Shown: positions 1 through 6,675 of the stretch, one piece after another
Layout: each line of letters opens with the position of its first letter
Numbering within the stretch: position 1 is the stretch's first letter
Assembly (NCBI GenBank): GCA_964612675.1
Contig: CAZTDD010000177.1
Coordinates: 1 to 9,891, forward strand
Length of the DNA stretch: 9,891 nt
From: CAZTDD01 sp964612675
GTDB lineage: Bacteria; Hinthialibacterota; Hinthialibacteria; Hinthialibacterales; JAKPRU01
Direction: 5' to 3'
Notes under the pieces: model-generated
Databases searched by the model: none
What the model saw: only the letters and a program-made list of their open reading frames with translations
Told to the model about the DNA's origin: nothing
Position numbers and translations under genes: made by a program

Positions 1-351
1 CCCTATCCCAATCCCGAGTGGTTGCGCTGCCACTACATCTTCTGGCACGAACACGGCCGCTACCTTCGCGACTTTGCGAGGGCGAACTCGCTGACTGACG
101 CCTACATGCTGAAGGACTCATCGAATTCGAACTACGTGGCGTACAAGGAGAGCACCTCGTCTATTGAACTCGACCTCTCCGGAGCGCCGCGGTCGCTCCC
201 GGCAGTGGCGGTTGACTGCGCGGATACCTACTCCGAGATCGACCTGGGGCTCCTGTCGGCGTCAAAACAGACCGTCACGCTTCCTCACTCCTCCGACTGG
301 GCGCTGGCGGTCGGCGGTTTCGGCGGGTCATCACGCGGCGGCGATGATTAA
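1..351 (+). CDS. C-terminal end of a glycosidase-like/collagen-binding-domain protein (5' end outside window)
   Basis: The frame is open from base 1 to the TAA at 349-351, giving 116 residues with no start of its own. A TTG at 22 is in frame but has no ribosome binding site, so the true start lies upstream of the window. The first residues, around WHEHGRYLRDFAR, look helical. The last ~60 look like a beta-sandwich ending in TLPHSSDWALAVGGF. That ending resembles the C-terminal 'putative collagen-binding' domain (PF12904-like) found after DUF4038-type TIM barrels, where the last strand carries an Asp-Trp-hydrophobic motif. The next gene ends with a similar GHWVAVL strand, which supports two related secreted enzymes side by side. 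The stop lies 46 bases before the next start, so the two are probably co-transcribed. The family assignment is inference; that the gene is real and truncated by the window edge is fairly secure. Confidence 0.6.
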   Translation, partial: PYPNPEWLRCHYIFWHEHGRYLRDFARANSLTDAYMLKDSSNSNYVAYKESTSSIELDLSGAPRSLPAVAVDCADTYSEIDLGLLSASKQTVTLPHSSDWALAVGGFGGSSRGGDD

Positions 352-397
352 TGTTGATTTTTTCCGATGGTCCTTTAGCGCGAAAGGAGATAATAAT

Positions 398-1840
398 ATG
401 TTTCGAGACTTTTTCCATGTAACAGGTATTTTGTTGTTCTGTTTTTCACTTACTGTTCATGCCGATCAATCCGATCGCATCCAGCCTTACGATGAAAATC
501 CCCACTATTGGCAATACAAGGACGAACCCATCCTGCTGCTAGGCGGCTCCTGGCAAGATAATCTGTTCAACCATCCCATTGGGCTGGAGCGCCATCTTGA
601 TCTACTGCAGTCGGTGGGCGGCAACTACGTCCGCAACACAATGAGCCACCGCAATCAGGGGAACGTCTTCGCCTACATCCAGCGCGCCGGACCGGGCATC
701 CCTCTGGAGGAGGACGGCAAGTTCGATCTCGATGAGTTCAACGAGGATTACTGGCTGCGGCTGGACGATTTCCTCCGGATGACGCACGAGCGAGATATCA
801 TCGTGCAGATCGAGATCTTCGACCCCCACGATCATTTCCGGGATCACCAGTCGCTGGGCGGCTGGTCGAAGCACCCCTTTAATCCGGCAAACAACGTCAA
901 CTACACCGCGGAGGAATCAGGCCTGCCGGTCTCGGCAAACTACAGACCTGTCGCCACGCCGAGCGCGCATCCCTTCTGGCACACCGTGCCGGCGCTGGAG
1001 AACAATGAGTTGATACTCAGCTACCAGCAGGCCTACGTAGACAAGCTTCTCTCGATCACACTCGAGTATCCCCACGTTCTTTACTCCATTCAGAACGAGA
1101 GCGGCGAAGAGCTTGCCTTCGGCGATTATTGGGCCGACTACGTCCACGGGCGCGCCCGCGAGGCGGGGCGGACGGTCTACGTGACCGACATGCGACGCAC
1201 CGGGAACGTCCGCGAGCCCGACCAGCGCCACATTATGGACAATCCCCGGCGTTTCAATTTCCTCGACATCTCCCAGAGTGTCGGGAATTACGAGCGCACT
1301 CTCTTCGTCCGCCAATATATCTCTGACAACCCGCGCCCGATCAATTCCGTAAAGCTCTACAACACGGCCGGCGAGGAGGAGTCGGTGGCCCGCATGGTCC
1401 GTTTCATCTTTGCCGGCGGAGCGAGCGCTCGGTTCCACAGGCCCCACCCACTGGAGGGGAGCCGCGACCACGAAAAGTCGAGCCGGTGGGGGCTGGGCCT
1501 GAGTCCCCGGGCGCAATCGACGATCCGCAGTTTGCGAATGCTCGCCGACACGATGAACCTCTTCGTCTGCGAACCACGTACCAATCTGCTGAGCGAGCGA
1601 GAGGACAATGAAGCCTACTGCTTGGCTGAACTGCGCAAGCAGTACGCAGTCTATTTCCCTGATGGCGGTGCGGTGAAACTGGATGTCTCCGCCGCCGGTG
1701 GATCGCTGCAAATCCGCTGGCTCGACATCAACCGCAGCACATGGCAGCCACCACGGACGGTCTCGGGAGGCGGAATCCTGGAATTGAAAGCGCCCGGCAA
1801 GGGCCACTGGGTCGCGGTTCTGATGAACATGGATTCATAG
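398..1840 (+). CDS. Exported TIM-barrel glycoside hydrolase-like protein (DUF4038/collagen-binding type)
   Basis: A protein of 480 residues. I chose the ATG at 398 because it is preceded by AAAGGAGA (383-390) and begins a clear Sec signal peptide, hydrophobic at residues 9-18 and ending VHA-DQ near residue 21. The frame stays open upstream to 164, but that part overlaps the preceding gene and has no such features. The body fits a (beta/alpha)8 hydrolase: GGSWQDNLF near the start of the barrel, then a GNYVRNTMSHR strand. YPHVLYSIQNESGEE carries an Asn233-Glu234 pair typical of the acid/base position of clan GH-A enzymes. GGASARFHRP lies near residues 342-351. The last ~80 residues look like a beta-sandwich ending GHWVAVLMN, like the PF12904 collagen-binding domain. 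I could not identify the second catalytic carboxylate. The likely role is hydrolysis of plant or microbial polysaccharide outside the cytoplasm; the substrate cannot be told. The neighbours on both sides are related enzymes, one partial and one decayed. Confidence 0.8.
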   Translation: MFRDFFHVTGILLFCFSLTVHADQSDRIQPYDENPHYWQYKDEPILLLGGSWQDNLFNHPIGLERHLDLLQSVGGNYVRNTMSHRNQGNVFAYIQRAGPGIPLEEDGKFDLDEFNEDYWLRLDDFLRMTHERDIIVQIEIFDPHDHFRDHQSLGGWSKHPFNPANNVNYTAEESGLPVSANYRPVATPSAHPFWHTVPALENNELILSYQQAYVDKLLSITLEYPHVLYSIQNESGEELAFGDYWADYVHGRAREAGRTVYVTDMRRTGNVREPDQRHIMDNPRRFNFLDISQSVGNYERTLFVRQYISDNPRPINSVKLYNTAGEEESVARMVRFIFAGGASARFHRPHPLEGSRDHEKSSRWGLGLSPRAQSTIRSLRMLADTMNLFVCEPRTNLLSEREDNEAYCLAELRKQYAVYFPDGGAVKLDVSAAGGSLQIRWLDINRSTWQPPRTVSGGGILELKAPGKGHWVAVLMNMDS

Positions 1841-1875
1841 CAATAATCTTGTAATGACAATGAGATTATTGTTAT
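1837..1875 (+). terminator. AT-rich hairpin after the glycosidase-like gene, possible weak terminator
   Basis: CAATAATCT (1841-1849) is exactly complementary to AGATTATTG (1863-1871). Adding G-T wobbles, the pairing extends to 1837-1850 with 1862-1875 around an 11-base loop. It begins within the last codons of the gene ending at 1840. The stem is long but A/T-rich, and only a poor T-run follows (TTATATGG), so it may be an mRNA-end stabiliser or inefficient terminator. Confidence 0.4.
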
Positions 1876-1943
1876 ATGGCATATCGCCGAATGAACGAAT
1901 TTGTTCACGTGTCACCTTGAAACTACAGAAAGACGGTGTACAC

Positions 1944-2298
1944 ATGAAGCGGTTGCTTTTCATTCGTTGTATTTCTCTGTTTCTTTTCATTACCCATCCC
2001 TTATCAACATACTTTGTAAACGGTGCTGAGGATTCCAAATTGGTCGTGGCCGATTCAAAAAAGTGAGAACAATCGTTATCTCGTCGACCAAAAAAGCAAG
2101 TCGTTTTTCGCGTTGGGTGATTGTTTATGGAAAATGCACTTGTATTCACCCAACGAAGTGAAGTTAATCTTCGATGACCGGCAGGAGAAAGGATTCACAG
2201 TTCTATGTATCGCGACAATCTGCTGCATTCATGGGCATCCGTCACAGAACGTATTCTACACTCATTGGACCGGAGATTCTCCAATTCGACTGCATTAG
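1944..2298 (+). pseudogene. Frameshifted and truncated remnant of a DUF4038-type secreted glycosidase gene
   Basis: The ATG at 1944 opens a 40-codon frame with a signal peptide (hydrophobic core LLFIRCISLFLFI, cleavage near VNGAE). It stops at TGA right after a run of six A (2058-2063). The +1 frame continues without a break of sense as SENNRYLVDQKSKSFFALGD, then LW, an EVKLIFDDRQEKGFTV segment and a GHPSQNVFYTHW stretch, to TGA at 2296-2298. This matches the N-terminal pattern of DUF4038 (PF13204): RYLvD...PFfwLGDtaW, then E...DDR..kGFTV. Removing one A from the hexamer would join the frames. Even so, the product would be only ~117 residues, whereas family members are several hundred, and no later barrel strands appear in any frame up to 2435. 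It is therefore a decayed fragment and not just a sequencing slip. The ribosome binding site before 1944 is weak. Confidence 0.65.
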
Positions 2299-2351
2299 TG
2301 GATATTCTCTCTTCCCTCCGCCTTCGAATGAACAGCACACGTTATACTGTG

Positions 2352-2379
2352 AAGACATGAAACACGCATACTGTATAAT
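2352..2379 (+). promoter_or_regulatory. Candidate sigma-70-type promoter for the TrkA-C membrane protein gene
   Basis: A perfect TATAAT (2374-2379) sits 16 bases after AAGACA (2352-2357), a 4/6 match to TTGACA. The predicted start of transcription near 2386 would leave a leader of about 50 bases before the ATG at 2436. The surrounding sequence is AT-rich and non-coding. Whether this organism's housekeeping sigma factor uses the E. coli consensus is assumed. Confidence 0.45.
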
Positions 2380-2435
2380 AGGAAAAGGAAAACCAAGAGA
2401 CGAAAACGCAAGTCGTATACTTTAGGGATCGAATT

Positions 2436-3269
2436 ATGACCTCAATCATCTCGTTGTTCGTAATACTCACTGTCTCGGTACTAATCACCCGAATTGCGAC
2501 GGTATCCTTAATTCACACCGGATTGTCGCGAGAGTTTGCCCGGTTCCAGGCACGTTCTGCGTTCACTGGGGTCGGCTTTACGACCACGGAGGCGGAAGAC
2601 ATCGTCAACCACCCTGTTCGTCGGCGGATTGTCATGGTTCTCATGCTGCTTGGAAACGCGGGCATTGTTTCCGTGATCGCATCTGTTCTTCTTACGTTTC
2701 TCAAGCCGGAAAAGGCCGCAATGTCGGTCCCGGTGCGTATCCTGACCATTACAGGCGGTCTTGCGGTTCTTTGGCTGCTTGTCATGAGCTCCTGGGTGGA
2801 CAAATGGCTTTCCCGTTTGATTAGCAAGGCTCTCAACAAATGGACGGATCTCGAAATTCGCGACTATGCGAACCTTCTTCATCTTTCGGGCGAGTACCAA
2901 GTGACGGAGATGGAGGTACAACCGCAGGACTGGCTCGCCGACAAAACACTCGGCGAGCTGTCATTGCGGCAGGAAGGCATCATGGTCATCGGAATTCAGC
3001 GGTCCAACGGAGGATATGTAGGAGTCCCCGACGGTACGACGAAGATCGAAGAGGGCGATTTGCTCATCCTGTACGGCCGCGAGTGGAACCTGGCGGAGCT
3101 TGACGAGCGGATCGGCGGTGCAATTGGAGATGACGCGCATCATCACGCGGTGCGAGAACAAAAAGACATCGAGCAAAAGCAGCACGAAGAAGATGAACAG
3201 CGCCGGAAAATCAAAGAGGAAGAAAAGAAGGTGGAGCGCAAGAAGAAAAAGGCGATGGGAAATCAGTAG
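2436..3269 (+). CDS. Membrane protein with C-terminal RCK_C (TrkA-C) domain, potassium-channel-like
   Basis: A protein of 277 residues starting at ATG 2436, with AGGG (2424-2427) as a modest ribosome binding site. Residues 3-26, about 63-90 and 100-122 form three hydrophobic helices. Between the first two lies SAFTGVGFTTTEAEDI (41-56). It resembles the pore loop of Trk/Ktr/HKT-type K+ transporters, where a Gly-Phe-(Ser/Thr)-Thr signature forms the selectivity filter and is followed by a helix with a Leu-Met-x-x-Gly-Asn/Gly pattern, here VLMLLGNAGIVS. Residues ~152-228 fit an RCK_C/TrkA-C domain: WLADKTLGEL, then GIMVIGIQRSNG, VPDGTTKIEEGDLLILYGRE. RCK_C domains bind ligands such as cyclic dinucleotides or ions and gate transport. 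The last ~40 residues are a Lys/Glu-rich helix of the low-complexity coiled type. I recognise this as a widespread but poorly characterised family; a transport role is inference. Confidence 0.75.
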   Translation: MTSIISLFVILTVSVLITRIATVSLIHTGLSREFARFQARSAFTGVGFTTTEAEDIVNHPVRRRIVMVLMLLGNAGIVSVIASVLLTFLKPEKAAMSVPVRILTITGGLAVLWLLVMSSWVDKWLSRLISKALNKWTDLEIRDYANLLHLSGEYQVTEMEVQPQDWLADKTLGELSLRQEGIMVIGIQRSNGGYVGVPDGTTKIEEGDLLILYGREWNLAELDERIGGAIGDDAHHHAVREQKDIEQKQHEEDEQRRKIKEEEKKVERKKKKAMGNQ

Positions 3270-3313
3270 CGCCTTTAGTCTCCTCGAGAGGGGAACTCGG
3301 GCGTGGATAGGGA

Positions 3314-3350
3314 TATTCAGGGAGCGGAGAATCGGCTATAATTCTCCTTT
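3314..3350 (+). promoter_or_regulatory. Hairpin overlapping a TATAAT box between the TrkA-C gene and the Cys-pair gene
   Basis: GGAGAAT (3326-3332) pairs perfectly with ATTCTCC (3341-3347) around an 8-base loop, followed by TTT (3348-3350). This could be a weak terminator for the gene ending at 3269. The same bases hold TATAAT (3337-3342), 17 bases after TATTCA (3314-3319), a 3/6 match to TTGACA. This could be the promoter of the gene at 3467, with a leader of ~115 bases. The sequence alone does not decide between the two. Confidence 0.35.
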
Positions 3351-3466
3351 GAGGAGCGGTGAGGGGAGATTGAGATGTATTGCCAAAAGGCCTGGAATCA
3401 ATCTTTCGCATCAATCGAAACATTCTTGCCACAGTAAGTCCAGCGAATCCTTCAAGGGGAGGAGCC

Positions 3467-4060
3467 ATGTCACCACCAACGATCAAGGTATCCAAACAGG
3501 AGGTGCGCATTCCGATCGGCGATTGTCCCTGGTGTGGGAAAGAACAGGTATCGCTGCGCGATTATCTCTGTTTCCACATCAAAGGGGTCTGCTGCCACGA
3601 GTTTCTGCGAGCGTTTCAAGGCAAGGCAAGCCTGGCGTTACGGAAATTCCAGGGCAGCCGGATCGAGACGCAGGAAGAATGGAATGAGTATGTTACGGCG
3701 TTCGAGGAGCTTGTGGTCAATGATGAACGGGTGATGAGTCGATATGGTCAGCTTCTGGAAAAAGTCAACGATTTCCAGGAGGAGTATGGAGGCGAATTCT
3801 CGGACTTGTTCGCTTTTCTAGTACGACTATATGCCGCTCGGGGCCACTTGAAGTTGGTTGGCACTCATGCTGAAAGCGCGCTCCGACAATGCCTGATCTG
3901 TGCGGCGGACTTGCAGGAAGGGGTGAAATCGGAGATCTGTTCTCGCTGCCAGGCCAGTGTCGGTAATCCGGAACCCGCAGAAGAGGAGGCGCCTTCGCGA
4001 CCGAGCGATCCGGCTCAGGCAAAACGTTTGGGTATGGCCACGGTCACGCGTCGGCGATAA
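3467..4060 (+). CDS. Hypothetical protein with two Cys-pair (zinc-ribbon-like) motifs
   Basis: A protein of 197 residues. The ATG at 3467 has a strong ribosome binding site, GGGGAGGAG (3456-3464). An upstream TTG at 3380 in the same frame lacks one. Residues 20-23 (CPWC), with C35/H37 and C42-C43-H44, form one possible metal site. C142-x2-C145 and C158-x2-C161 (CLIC...CSRC) form a second, more canonical zinc ribbon with a 12-residue spacer. The ~90 residues between, rich in Glu and aromatics, look helical (VNDFQEEYGGEFSDLFAFLV). The tail after ~163 is Pro/Glu-rich and basic at the very end (RRR). There is no signal peptide or membrane segment, so it is probably cytosolic. Function is unknown; protein or nucleic-acid binding would be usual for tandem ribbons. 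It converges with the secretin operon, stop to stop, only 6 bases apart. Confidence 0.7.
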   Translation: MSPPTIKVSKQEVRIPIGDCPWCGKEQVSLRDYLCFHIKGVCCHEFLRAFQGKASLALRKFQGSRIETQEEWNEYVTAFEELVVNDERVMSRYGQLLEKVNDFQEEYGGEFSDLFAFLVRLYAARGHLKLVGTHAESALRQCLICAADLQEGVKSEICSRCQASVGNPEPAEEEAPSRPSDPAQAKRLGMATVTRRR

Positions 4061-4076
4061 GCGGATTCAATCGCCG
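4052..4076. terminator. Inverted repeat at the convergent gene ends, possible bidirectional terminator
   Basis: CGGCGAT (4052-4058) is exactly complementary to ATCGCCG (4070-4076), with an 11-base loop. The stop of the + strand gene (4058-4060) and the stop of the - strand gene (4067-4069) lie in or next to the loop, so the stem is built from the last codons of both genes. T-runs are poor: TTTT at 4084-4087 on the + side and none close on the - side. Termination is therefore plausible, not shown. Confidence 0.4.
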
Positions 4077-4582
4077 GATGCCAGGTTTTCGTAGATGTCG
4101 ATAATGTTCTCACGAATACGGGACGCGGCGGTAATAAGAGGTTCTGCGTCGGCACGATCAATCAATTCAATCGACCGTTCGAGGCATATTAGATCCTGTT
4201 TGTAGGATTGGATTGCCGCCAGATCCGAAGTGACCTGGGCAATCGTATCCGGGGTCGAACCTGCCCGTTCGAGGACAGTCAGTTGCGTCCGTATCCACTG
4301 AATAATCTCGTCGATCAGTCCATCTCGGACAATCCGAGGTTTGAGTTCCCCTTTCGGAGCCTCTGTTTGGAGTTTCTGAGGAGGACCGGAAACAGAACCG
4401 GCCGGGGTGCCCGGCTGTGTGCCCTCAACGGTCTGGAGACCTTTCCTGGGAGCACCGGGCGGAAATTGAGGAGTCTTCTCTTTTGCCGATTGTTCGGCTT
4501 TCATTCGAGCCGCGCCAAGAGCCTGCAACGGGTCCAGCGCAGGATGGCCTTTTCGGTCTTTCTGTTTCTTCTCTTTGGACAT
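4067..4582 (-). CDS. Hypothetical small protein, basic low-complexity N-terminus and helical C-terminus
   Basis: A protein of 171 residues. I chose the ATG at 4582 because GGAGG (complement of 4591-4595) lies at the right distance. The frame remains open to 4687, but that extension would run into the preceding gene's end and has no ribosome binding site. Residues 1-35 are very rich in Lys, Gln and Ala. Residues 36-80 are Pro/Gly/Gln-rich and probably disordered. Residues 86-171 look like a helical bundle (GLIDEIIQWIRTQLTVLE, LAAIQSYKQDLICLERSIEL, then AASRIRENIIDIYENLA). No signal peptide or membrane helix is seen, so it is likely cytosolic. It is the last gene of the - strand cluster, 88 bases after the second secretin, which suggests co-transcription. 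I do not recognise a family. A cytosolic accessory of the secretion machine is possible but unsupported beyond position. Confidence 0.6.
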   Translation of the reverse strand: MSKEKKQKDRKGHPALDPLQALGAARMKAEQSAKEKTPQFPPGAPRKGLQTVEGTQPGTPAGSVSGPPQKLQTEAPKGELKPRIVRDGLIDEIIQWIRTQLTVLERAGSTPDTIAQVTSDLAAIQSYKQDLICLERSIELIDRADAEPLITAASRIRENIIDIYENLASGD

Positions 4583-4604
4583 CCCAATACCCTCCGCCGT
4601 AATC

Positions 4605-4618
4605 GCTCTCAAGAGAGC
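4605..4618. repeat. Small palindrome upstream of the last gene of the secretin operon
   Basis: GCTCTC (4605-4610) and GAGAGC (4613-4618) form a near-perfect palindrome in the 88-base gap between the second secretin and the next gene, just before that gene's ribosome binding site on the - strand. As RNA it would be a 5-bp stem with a 4-base loop. It could affect translation of the last gene or be a repressor-type half-site pair; there is no T-run to make it a terminator. Confidence 0.3.
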
Positions 4619-4670
4619 AATAAACAAATCCAACAACGGAGCTGATCGACTCCAGATCGGCGCGCTGGGT

Positions 4671-5654
4671 CTATTTTGCAGCGGCACCGGAAGGGTTCTC
4701 GGCGTTCACCAGCGACGCGTCCGGTTTCGACGGCAGCAGCCGAGAGATGTTGATGACATCTTCCTCGGAAAGCCCCCTGGGCGGACTGAGAGGTTCTCCA
4801 AATAGGCGTTCGTAAGCGCTCGATCCTTCTCCCGGATTCAAGATTCTCGGTTGCACGTAGAAGATCGTCTCAGTGGTCACCGTTCGGGAATTCGTCCCCT
4901 TAAACGCCCGCCCCAGCATGGGAAGATTGGCGAGTCCGGGAACACCGCGCTCCTGCTCGCGTTCCGATTCCTGAATAAGTCCGCCAATATAGAAGGACGC
5001 TCCCGAGCGGAGAATGACCACAGTTTGCGCGGTCCGTTTGGAGATTTGAGGTAACTCGTACCGCCGACCGTCCGGCGTTACAAACTCGACAAACTGTTCG
5101 CGTACCTCGCTGACCTCGGCACGGATACTCAGGATAATGTAGTCTTCGCGATATACCGTCGGCGTGAAATATAGTTTGACCCCGGTATTGACATCGGTTT
5201 CTTTGAGTTTGCTGATCGTGCCGCGGCCCTCGAACTCGGTGATTTTGAACGCCTCGCCGCTGACGATCTGCCCGGTTGTGTTTTCCTCGACAATCAAAAT
5301 GGGGTTGCTGATCAAGAGAGCGTCGCCCTCGCGAACGGCCGCTCTCAAGCGTGAGCGCAGGTTGCCCCAGAGAATGCTGAGCGATTCCACATTCAGGTCC
5401 ACACCCGGTATCGGATCGGCGCCGGTCAGCTCGGTCCCCGGAAGGCTGACATTAAACTGCTTGAGGTCACCGCGATGCGGCTCCCACGAATGGAACAGAC
5501 CGATCTGCTTCTCCTCATCGATGCGATACTCATACACCTCAGTCGCAACCTCGATCACCTCCCCTTTTACGACATGCGAGCCGAGAGACAGTATCGACAC
5601 CGTTGCAGCGGCGGTCAGCATGCGTAAGAGAAGAACATTGCCGGCTCGATTCAT
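4671..5654 (-). CDS. Minimal secretin-domain outer-membrane protein (second of a tandem pair)
   Basis: A protein of 327 residues. The ATG at 5654 follows the preceding gene's stop by 10 bases and is followed by a signal peptide (LLLRMLTAAATVSILSLGSH, cleavage near VKG-E). The frame is open upstream to 5738, but only within the previous gene. Residues ~85-275 match the C-terminal secretin domain of GspD/PilQ/CpaC proteins, which form the multimeric gated beta-barrel of type II and III secretion and type IV pili. Visible are GVKLYFTPTVYREDYIILSI, TVVILRSGASFYIGGLIQE, GVPGLANLPMLGRAFKG and the final strand TETIFYVQPRIL. There is no room for the usual N0-N3 periplasmic domains: typical GspD is ~650 residues. 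About 55 residues after the barrel (Pro/Ser-rich, ending AENPSGAAAK) could resemble an S-domain, the pilotin-binding tail, but that is a guess. Confidence 0.85.
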   Translation of the reverse strand: MNRAGNVLLLRMLTAAATVSILSLGSHVVKGEVIEVATEVYEYRIDEEKQIGLFHSWEPHRGDLKQFNVSLPGTELTGADPIPGVDLNVESLSILWGNLRSRLRAAVREGDALLISNPILIVEENTTGQIVSGEAFKITEFEGRGTISKLKETDVNTGVKLYFTPTVYREDYIILSIRAEVSEVREQFVEFVTPDGRRYELPQISKRTAQTVVILRSGASFYIGGLIQESEREQERGVPGLANLPMLGRAFKGTNSRTVTTETIFYVQPRILNPGEGSSAYERLFGEPLSPPRGLSEEDVINISRLLPSKPDASLVNAENPSGAAAK

Positions 5655-5664
5655 TTTGCACCGC

Positions 5665-6675
5665 CTATTCCGGTAGTGAGGGCTGTACCCAGTCACGGCC
5701 GTTTCTTCGTTGCGGACCCTGCATGGGTCGCTGCTCATCCGAAAGTTCCTGCAGCTTCTCCAGGTCGAAGCCGCCGGTTTCTTCTACATTGACAATCAAC
5801 GGGCGGATCAATACCACTAAGAGAGACTGAGTGAATCGTTGCGAGGATCCCTGAGCGGCCCAGCCGATCAATGGAATCGATTGAACGCCGGGAATCCCAC
5901 GCCGGGTGGTTGTTTCCACTCGTCTGTACAGTCCACCCAGCGATACATAGTCGCCGCGCGAGACCACAATCGTGCTTTCATATTCGCGGCGGTCGGTGAT
6001 GGGCTGCCTGTATCCTTCCTCTTCACGGAAACGGGTAACCGTACTCACCTCGGCGAACAACTTAAGCCGTACGAGGTCAAAACCGTCCTCCTCGACAAGG
6101 GTCGGCGTAACGCGAAGTGAAACGCCCGTCGGTTGAAATTGGGACGAGATTGTTTCGGCGTTTCCGATGACCACACGACGGATATAAGGAATTTCATCAC
6201 CTGACTGAATAGCGGCTTCCTGGCCGAGTAGAGTGAGGATAGAAGGTTCCGCCCAGATCTTAATCCTGCGCTGATCCGCCAATGCCTCGACAGCAGCATT
6301 GATCTGAGCGCGACTGGTCTCCTTGAAAATCCCCGTCATGCGCAGGCCGGGATCCCCGCTGCTCAGCACCCGAAAGTCGATGTCCGACTCCCGAATTCTG
6401 CCAATCTGACCTTCCTGCCCGGGTTCATTGGAGATCAACTGGTAGAAGAATCCGACATCGGCGGACGATTCGAGCAGGATCTCGATCACCTGCAGCTCGA
6501 TCAACGCCATCAGCGGAAACGTCTCGGCAAGTTGTTTTTGGATTTCCTGAACGTTTTGATTATATGCCGAATCGGCGACTTTATCTCCCGGTGGGGCACA
6601 CCAGGAAACGGACGCGATAAAGAGAACCGCAGTCATAACGATCGGAACGATTTTCCCGTGAGATAACTTGCTCAT
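5665..6675 (-). CDS. Minimal secretin-domain outer-membrane protein (first of a tandem pair)
   Basis: A protein of 336 residues. The ATG at 6675 overlaps the TGA of the lipoprotein gene as ATGA, a classic translational-coupling arrangement. A signal peptide spans residues 1-26 (IVPIVMTAVLFIASVSW, cleavage near C26-A). Residues ~52-85 (FPLMALIELQVIEILLESSA) match the opening strand of secretin domains, which usually reads as V-x-I-E-x-x-I-x-E. The core then follows: IKIWAEPSILTLLGQEAAI, GVSLRVTPTLVEEDGFDLV, STIVVSRGDYVSLGGLYRR, RGIPGVQSIPLIGWA, and SLLVVLIRPLIV. No N-terminal N0/N1/N2 domains are present. The last ~40 residues (EKLQELSDEQRPMQGPQRRN) are polar. It is paralogous to the next gene in fold and order of motifs, but the sequence is clearly different, so a mixed or paired channel is conceivable. 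Confidence 0.85.
   Translation of the reverse strand: MSKLSHGKIVPIVMTAVLFIASVSWCAPPGDKVADSAYNQNVQEIQKQLAETFPLMALIELQVIEILLESSADVGFFYQLISNEPGQEGQIGRIRESDIDFRVLSSGDPGLRMTGIFKETSRAQINAAVEALADQRRIKIWAEPSILTLLGQEAAIQSGDEIPYIRRVVIGNAETISSQFQPTGVSLRVTPTLVEEDGFDLVRLKLFAEVSTVTRFREEEGYRQPITDRREYESTIVVSRGDYVSLGGLYRRVETTTRRGIPGVQSIPLIGWAAQGSSQRFTQSLLVVLIRPLIVNVEETGGFDLEKLQELSDEQRPMQGPQRRNGRDWVQPSLPE

Noticed and set aside
917..1807. A 296-codon open frame on the - strand inside the glycosidase-like gene
   Set aside because: The antisense frame has no ribosome binding site or recognisable domain, while the + strand frame has a signal peptide and catalytic motif. It is a shadow of GC-rich coding sequence.
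2055..2066. A-AAA-AAG slippery heptamer in the correct phase, suggesting programmed -1 frameshifting in the DUF4038 remnant
   Set aside because: A -1 shift enters a frame that does not carry the conserved motifs; the homologous continuation is in the +1 frame, and even then the protein is truncated. Gene decay explains it better.
3100..3687. A 195-codon + strand frame linking the TrkA-C gene and the Cys-pair gene
   Set aside because: It overlaps both genes in another frame, is rich in Ser/Arg/Lys as expected from a shifted frame, and has no domain or ribosome binding site.
5164..5676. A 170-codon + strand frame opposite the second secretin
   Set aside because: It lies entirely antisense to a well-supported secretin gene and shows no domain of its own.
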